DNA from: Melitaea cinxia
Taxonomy: Eukaryota > Arthropoda > Insecta > Lepidoptera > Nymphalidae
Direction: 5' to 3'
Length of the DNA stretch: 64,000 nucleotides
NCBI RefSeq assembly: GCF_905220565.1
Contig: NC_059408.1
Location: 16,898,008-16,962,007, forward strand
Shown here: piece by piece, positions 58,595 to 64,000 of the stretch
Layout of the letters: the number at the start of each line of letters is the position of its first letter
How positions within the stretch are numbered: the first letter of the stretch is position 1
The notes under the pieces: generated by a model
Seen by the model: only the letters and a program-made list of their open reading frames with translations
Told to the model about the DNA's origin: nothing
Database searches by the model: none
Translations under genes and position numbers: made by a program

Positions 58595-58985
58595 CACACG
58601 GTCGTCTTTTCCTATGGTAAGCAACTTAATGCTTGTGTTACAGGTAACAGCCGACTGTTATAACTATATGTACGATTTTATTTTTGTGTTACCCTCACAT
58701 TAGGAATTCTAAACATTTTTGAATATCATATCAAAAATTGACCGCTCCAGCGGGATTCGAACCCGCGTCTCCGACTGATCGTGTCGGCGCTCTAGCCAAT
58801 TAAGCTATGGAACGATGTACCCGCTAGAGCGAAATTTTTGATATGATGATTTTTTATTTTCGGTTTAAGCGAAACGTGGCGCCGTCTATAGTGAGTTCTT
58901 TACAGAGACCCGTAACTATTCAAAGTTTCATATTACAATGAAAATCTTTGACAGGAGACGACACCATGCTATTTTTATTAAATTA
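58595..58985 (-). mobile_element. family T monomer next to a family H fragment
   Basis: 58595-58660 is the reversed end of a family H SINE. The T unit follows: CATTAGGAATTCTAAACA, the inverted repeats at 58725-58739 and 58833-58847 (123 bp apart end to end, as in the copy at 4511-4633), and the GGCGCCGTCTATAGTGAG linker. The 73-nt tRNA-like part is 58742-58814, with one change in the anticodon loop. Confidence 0.65.
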
Positions 58986-59082
58986 CGCTTAACCCGCGGA
59001 ACAGAAAGCAGGGCAAAAAACTTTTTGTTAAATTCTACGCGAATGAAACGCCGGTACAGCTAGTTCATACATATATGAAAAA

Positions 59083-59541
59083 TCTATACATATAATAAAA
59101 TGGTAGGAAAGTCCAAACTGTACATTGAATATTTTTTTTTTTTTAAATAATACTTGGGATGTGATCTACATTCGATACCGAAGCCAAAAATATAGTTTTT
59201 TAGAATTTTTGTCCGTTTGTCTGTTTGTCTGTATGTATGTCCGGGATAAACTCAAAAAATACAGCATGGATTTACTTCAAATTTGGCACAAATATTATTA
59301 AGAAGTCGGGTCAACATATAGGCTACAAATTATCACGCTATCACCTACGGGGAACGAGCAGTGAACCTTTATTTCTTCAACACATTCTGTAACAACGTGT
59401 AAACTAACGACGCATATTTGAATGTTGTAGTTATTATGTTAATAACCATGCTATAAGCTAGCTTCACACTATAAATAAAGACATTCTGTAGTATATTTAG
59501 TATCAGTATTGCACCCGTGCGAAGCCGGGGCGGGTCGCTAG
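59083..59541 (+). mobile_element. Helitron-like non-autonomous element
   Basis: It starts TCTATACATATAATAAAATG, ends GTGCGAAGCCGGGGCGGG, TCG, CTAG, and sits between A and T, as Helitrons insert. The 3' end can pair ACCCG with CGGGT. No Rep/helicase is present. Another Helitron-like CTAG end lies 20 bp to its left (59060-59063). Confidence 0.55.
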
Positions 59542-60837
59542 TTAATTAATAAAATAAAGATGTGGCGCTAGTTGCATAGTCTTGAAAACTAGTAAAATAA
59601 CAAAAATATTCTAAGACACCGTAAAATATAATACAGTTTTGTGTACTTTATTTAATTAGTATTTTACTTTTAAAGACACAAAAGGAAGTAAGTTTACATA
59701 ATGATGATACATTTTTTTTTCTTTTAAAAAATAACATTTTTGTTAGGTTATTTCTTTTTTTATATATTATTTTATTTTTTACATATCGCGGATAAGCACT
59801 ATTTATGAATCGCATGAAGAAACTAACAATAAAATAATTTTTAACAAAAAAACCGACTACAAACAGGAAACTAAAAAGTGAAAAATAAATTTACTTAGTA
59901 CAAATTAATTCGTATTTTGATTTAGTTAATCAGAAATGATTAAATAAATATTTTATAAGTAACAGTACTTGATTCATAAAATATTATTTATTAGTTACGT
60001 ATTATAATATAAACATTTAGTTGGTAGTATATTTATTTATTATTTTAGTTTCAAGTGGTTCACACAATATGACACTACAATTCTTACAATGTCTCCGAAT
60101 AAGAAGACAATACGTAACATGACCACATTTGGGAGTTAATTTTTCAATGAGATTTGTTCCTAGAATCTATCAACTATATTATTAGGGTAATAAATACTAG
60201 GTGGTTCACTTTTAGGCATGGTATAGGCATTGTAGTGCAACTGAGAGCTAAACATGTGTAATTGTAAATATAAAATACTAGGTGTTTCTCTATTTTGGAA
60301 GGCGCGATACTTATGAGCTAGTGTGAGATAAGAAATGTTATAAGATTTCGAGAAATAATAGACTGCTAATAACAGTTGCGGTAACAAATAACATTTGGTA
60401 TAAGTATTTGATATTTATGTATCTGTTATTTAATGTTATTTTAGATAACAGTTATTTCAAATTCAGAAAAACAGTTGTTATTTGTTACTTTCAAATACCT
60501 GTTATTTTTATCTGTTCCAATAAATACGCCTCACGTCTAATTTGTATTCTGTGAACAAGTTCGTACCTCGCCGCAAGTGGCATCACACACGGTGGACATG
60601 GTTCTGGTAGCTTCGTTAGGTTAGGTTATTGGGTATTTATTTATCAGTTCAAAAAATAACTTAGTAGAATAGGTACATAATTGTTTTGTTGTTAATTTGA
60701 TTTATATATATATATATATTTTAGTCGAACGAATAGTGCAGCACACAATAATATGGCAATTGTTTTATAATAATGGGTATAGTTTTAAGGTGTGCGTTCA
60801 AAGAACAGTACAATTTATAAACCTTTTTTTTTGGTAG
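59542..60837. other. gene-free, AT-rich
   Basis: No exon recognised. Short open frames have no similarity that I can see. Confidence 0.4.
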
Positions 60838-61017
60838 CAGATTATTTATTTTATTTTTATTTTATTTTTATTTATTTTTATTTATTCGGAAAACAAACAG
60901 TGTTTCATTACAAAAAAACATATCCAAATGAAAACTATACACCAATTACATGTTTTCACAATTAAATTACAAAAGCTTGTTCACTTGATACAGTTGTATT
61001 AAAATAATAAATGCCAC

Positions 61018-63924
61018 CTACGGATCAGTTCGAGAGCCGTCAAACCAAGTGTTCGTCAAAGTAGTTTTGAAATGAAGTGTTGAAGAAGTAAAGAGGTCAA
61101 GCTGAGTGGATGCCACCACACTATTTAAACTTTTAGCGCCACGAATAAAAAAAGAGTTTTGTCTATAATTTGATGCGGACTGCGGAATGTCCAAACATAA
61201 AGGTTGCCTAGATGTTTTATAAGGCACCCTCAAATTAATCTTCGAGAGTAAATGTGGAGAATCTACACGGTTTTGAGCAATTTTGGCTAGAAAGACAACG
61301 TCGGCAATTTTTCGCCGTTCCCGTAAGGGTAGTAAATGGTGTCTACGGCACCTTGCCTCATAATTGCAATCGTTGATTTCCAGCCTGTACTGTAGATATT
61401 TCAAAAATCTACGCTGTATGGACTCAATCCTATCAATGTAGACATTATATCGTGGATTCCAAACCTGTGAACAATACTCGAGAATACTACGCACCAAGGA
61501 ACAATAAAGGACCTTAATTACCTTTATACTATTAAATTGGGAACTTGACCGAAAAACAAAGCCCATAGTTTTATTAGCCTTTTTACAGATCAGGTCTATA
61601 TGCCTGTCGTATGTTAATTTAGAATCATGCATAATACCCAGATCACGGATCTCATTTACCCTGTGTAACACCTGATCTGTAAATTTATATAGAGTTTTCT
61701 CGAATTTAAATTTACGAGTGAAAGTCATACAGTAACATTTCTGAATGTTTAGCTGTAAGTTATTACGAAGGCAATATTGCTCGAAACGTTCCAAATCCTC
61801 CTGTAATAGCTTAGAATCGCTTGGTGAATCGATATTTTTAAATATTTTCATGTCATCGGCGTACAGAAGGAAGTTAGAGTGTTGGAAACAGGAGGCTACA
61901 TCGTTTATAAAAATATTAAAAAGCAAGGGCCCAAGCAATGACCCCTGGGGAACTCCAGAAGGGACATTATTCCAGTTTGATGAGAATCCGTTCACTACTA
62001 CTGCTTGCGATCTCTTTTCGATATAGGAGGTAAACCATCGGTATAAATTACCATGAATTCCAGCAAAGAGAAGTTTTTGTAGCAATATTTGATGATCAAT
62101 GCAATCAAAAGCTTTGCTAAAATCCGTAAAAATTGCGTCAACTTGACCCCCAGAATCCATGCCAGTTGTAACAAAATCTGTGAAAGATAAAAGATTAGAC
62201 GAAGTAGAACGCATCGCTAAAAATCCATGCTGTTCTGGAATAAAGAATGATGATAATGATTGATAAACTTGAGAATACACTAAGCGTTCAAACACTTTAG
62301 CGAAGAGGCATAATTTAGATATAGGTCTGTAATTCTTGACATTATTTTTACTACCACTTTTATGTATCGGGGAAATAAATGCGGATTTCCAAATACGAGG
62401 TACGAGTCCCTCCGAGATTGAGCGCTTGAATATAATAGATAAAGGCACGGAAATCGATTCAGCGCATTTGACGGCAAAGATGGGTACAATCTGGTCTGGT
62501 CCTGAACCCTTGGTTAAGTCCAATGCCTTTAATAATTTCTTAATTGAATCTATACTGATTTCTATATGACTAATACAAACAGAGACGTTATTTGGGTTTA
62601 AAGGTGAATAATTTAAGTTGTTCCTATGTGACAATGGAGAAAGAAAAGTGGATTGGAAAAATGAAGCAAAAAGATCACAAACACCTTGTCCAGTATCCGC
62701 AGACTGTCCCTCATAGTATAATTTAGACGGAAGGGAGTTAGAACCCTTATTGTTGGATTTTACAAACGACCAAAACTTTTTTGGTTGCCTAACTATCGCA
62801 TCTTCCGTGCGTTTTATGTAATTATTGTAGCACTCCTGTTCCAGTCGTTTAGCCCTAGTTCGAAGAAGTCGAAAAGTGTCGAGGTCAGCCATATTACCAT
62901 AAACTTGATATCTTTTATTATATTTATATTTTTCTTTCAGTAGTTTCTTAAGTGAACAGCTATACCACGGTGGAAATGATGAAGAACTTATTATTTTATG
63001 AGGGACATGTTTATCTCTAATATTGTATAAGTGGTGGTAAAATATATCAACGGCATTGTCCAAAGGGCTATTGTTCAGGTCCATCACCCAATTCACTTCA
63101 TTTAGTGAGGAAGAAATGGCCTCGTAATCTGCTTTGTCATAAAAATATTTAAGTCTGCGATTAGTTCCAAGTGAGTCATCCAGAGCACAGGTCAAAGTTA
63201 GATCTAACGACTTATGGTGAGGGTCCTCTGGTACCAGAGGATCGTCACATGCCGATACACACACGTATTCGTTACACAAAACATAATCAAGTATTCTATT
63301 GTTAATATTTCTATTTAAGTTAAACTGATTAAGGTTGCACTCTGCTAGAGTATCGAAAAATAATACCTGCGATTCGCCACCGATCCCATTAGGCTGCAAA
63401 CAGTTAATCTCACCATTCCAGTTGATGTTGCTTAAGTTAAAGTCACCCAAAATTAGAAATAAGTCGTTCGGACATGAACTAACAATGAGCGACAGCTTCT
63501 CTGAGAAGTTTTGCAATTGTGTATTGAAAGAATTACCTAAATTTTCCTTACATAAGTATAGAGTGCAGATGTGAATTTTAATTGAGTGTGATCCCCGTAT
63601 AGTTTTTTTCGTTGTGATTGTAACCCAGATGTCTTCAGCAGAGGAGTGCCATTCTGGGCGTTCCACTGCGGTTAACCGACGGTGAGTAGCTAGCAATACT
63701 CCACCTCCATACCTCAACCGTGTTGATTGATAATTCCTATCACGCCGCCAGACAATATACCTATCATCGAATAATTCATTATCACCTAGACCATCCGGAA
63801 GCCAGGTTTCCGTTAGTGAGATAATATCGTAAGAGGACAGGAGCACACCCCGTTTGAACGCGTGAGTCTTGGTGCGTAGTCCCCGAGCATTTTGGTAATA
63901 CACTTTAAGGTCGTACGAAGCCAT
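61018..63924 (-). CDS. LINE ORF2: apurinic-type endonuclease plus reverse transcriptase, intact
   Basis: Copies LINE RNA into the genome: the endonuclease nicks the target and the polymerase primes from it. The 968-residue frame has no stop or frameshift. Endonuclease (~1-245): YYQNARG, LTETWL (E39), GGGVLLA, LGDFN (D161, N163), and DPHHKSLDL (His 236-237). Reverse transcriptase (~465-770): TDFSKAFD (D601), GVPQGS (657-662) and the catalytic YADD (688-691). The C-terminal part has RNSFFIRGAKSLN and ends in a serine/threonine-rich stretch. All catalytic residues are present, so the copy looks young and possibly active. There is no zinc-knuckle ORF1. The clade is CR1/Jockey-like from general motif style, not certain. 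Confidence 0.85.
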   Translation of the reverse strand: MASYDLKVYYQNARGLRTKTHAFKRGVLLSSYDIISLTETWLPDGLGDNELFDDRYIVWRRDRNYQSTRLRYGGGVLLATHRRLTAVERPEWHSSAEDIWVTITTKKTIRGSHSIKIHICTLYLCKENLGNSFNTQLQNFSEKLSLIVSSCPNDLFLILGDFNLSNINWNGEINCLQPNGIGGESQVLFFDTLAECNLNQFNLNRNINNRILDYVLCNEYVCVSACDDPLVPEDPHHKSLDLTLTCALDDSLGTNRRLKYFYDKADYEAISSSLNEVNWVMDLNNSPLDNAVDIFYHHLYNIRDKHVPHKIISSSSFPPWYSCSLKKLLKEKYKYNKRYQVYGNMADLDTFRLLRTRAKRLEQECYNNYIKRTEDAIVRQPKKFWSFVKSNNKGSNSLPSKLYYEGQSADTGQGVCDLFASFFQSTFLSPLSHRNNLNYSPLNPNNVSVCISHIEISIDSIKKLLKALDLTKGSGPDQIVPIFAVKCAESISVPLSIIFKRSISEGLVPRIWKSAFISPIHKSGSKNNVKNYRPISKLCLFAKVFERLVYSQVYQSLSSFFIPEQHGFLAMRSTSSNLLSFTDFVTTGMDSGGQVDAIFTDFSKAFDCIDHQILLQKLLFAGIHGNLYRWFTSYIEKRSQAVVVNGFSSNWNNVPSGVPQGSLLGPLLFNIFINDVASCFQHSNFLLYADDMKIFKNIDSPSDSKLLQEDLERFEQYCLRNNLQLNIQKCYCMTFTRKFKFEKTLYKFTDQVLHRVNEIRDLGIMHDSKLTYDRHIDLICKKANKTMGFVFRSSSQFNSIKVIKVLYCSLVRSILEYCSQVWNPRYNVYIDRIESIQRRFLKYLQYRLEINDCNYEARCRRHHLLPLRERRKIADVVFLAKIAQNRVDSPHLLSKINLRVPYKTSRQPLCLDIPQSASNYRQNSFFIRGAKSLNSVVASTQLDLFTSSTLHFKTTLTNTWFDGSRTDP

Positions 63925-64000
63925 CAGTAATCATGATACACATATACACACATATATATCCATATATACCCACACACACATACACATACATGCACACACA
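63925..64000. repeat. TG/TA dinucleotide-rich microsatellite
   Basis: Mostly CA, CACA and TATA words up to the window edge, immediately upstream of the LINE ORF start. Confidence 0.7.

Larger units (their letters stand above)
60838..64000 (-). mobile_element. CR1/Jockey-group LINE, 5' side not complete in window
   Basis: The 3' side has ~180 bases of untranslated sequence and an A-rich tail of TAAAA/TAAAT units (60838-60893). The coding region is intact. Upstream of the ORF start the window holds only a TG/TA microsatellite, so ORF1 is either missing or outside. The exact element boundaries cannot be set. Confidence 0.65.

Noticed and set aside
1..64000. CRISPR arrays, operons, ribosome binding sites, replication origins
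   Set aside because: The window is eukaryotic nuclear DNA with spliced genes; no such structures were seen.

Overview
This is a nuclear window from an insect, most likely a moth or butterfly (Lepidoptera). The background is AT-rich and intronic or intergenic. It is crowded with short interspersed repeats, RTE-type LINE tails, Helitron-like ends and small inverted-repeat elements of the kind seen in lepidopteran genomes. It also carries a pair of insect membrane-type alkaline phosphatase genes. I cannot name the species.

Three host genes can be built exon by exon. (1) 16744-28960, minus strand: a Dok-7-type adaptor in nine coding exons (1007 codons plus stop). It has an N-terminal PH domain, a PTB domain and a long tail with YxxP and YxN tyrosine motifs. 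Its 8-kb second intron fills 20288-28303. (2) 47773-51323, minus strand: alkaline phosphatase A, six coding exons. (3) 52794-56230, plus strand: alkaline phosphatase B, four coding exons. A and B stand head to head about 1.5 kb apart. Both encode exactly 545 residues with complete metal-binding and phosphoserine sites, a signal peptide and a hydrophobic GPI-type tail. Each has a cluster of GATA motifs upstream. A has two introns that B lacks.

Layout: 1-16743 is gene-free, repeat-rich flank. 16744-29120 is Dok7 and its 5' end. 29121-47772 is gene-free, with repeats, GC islands and a palindrome. 47773-56243 is the phosphatase pair, with repeats in most introns. 56244-60837 is a repeat cluster. 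60838-64000 is a LINE with an intact 968-residue endonuclease/reverse-transcriptase reading frame on the minus strand.

Repeat family names used below are my own. A: ~330-bp SINE-like unit with an RTE-like 3' end, six copies, five with clear target-site duplications. B: element with AACCGACTTC inverted ends and a terminal hairpin, eleven copies. C: tRNA-headed SINE with an RTE-like tail. D: ~270-bp dispersed repeat. G: ~150-250-bp repeat that starts near GTGCTTTAGACCACACGAC. H: another tRNA-headed SINE. T: a unit in which a 73-nt tRNA-like cloverleaf sits between 15-bp inverted repeats. Several copies are nested in one another, so their order of insertion can be read.
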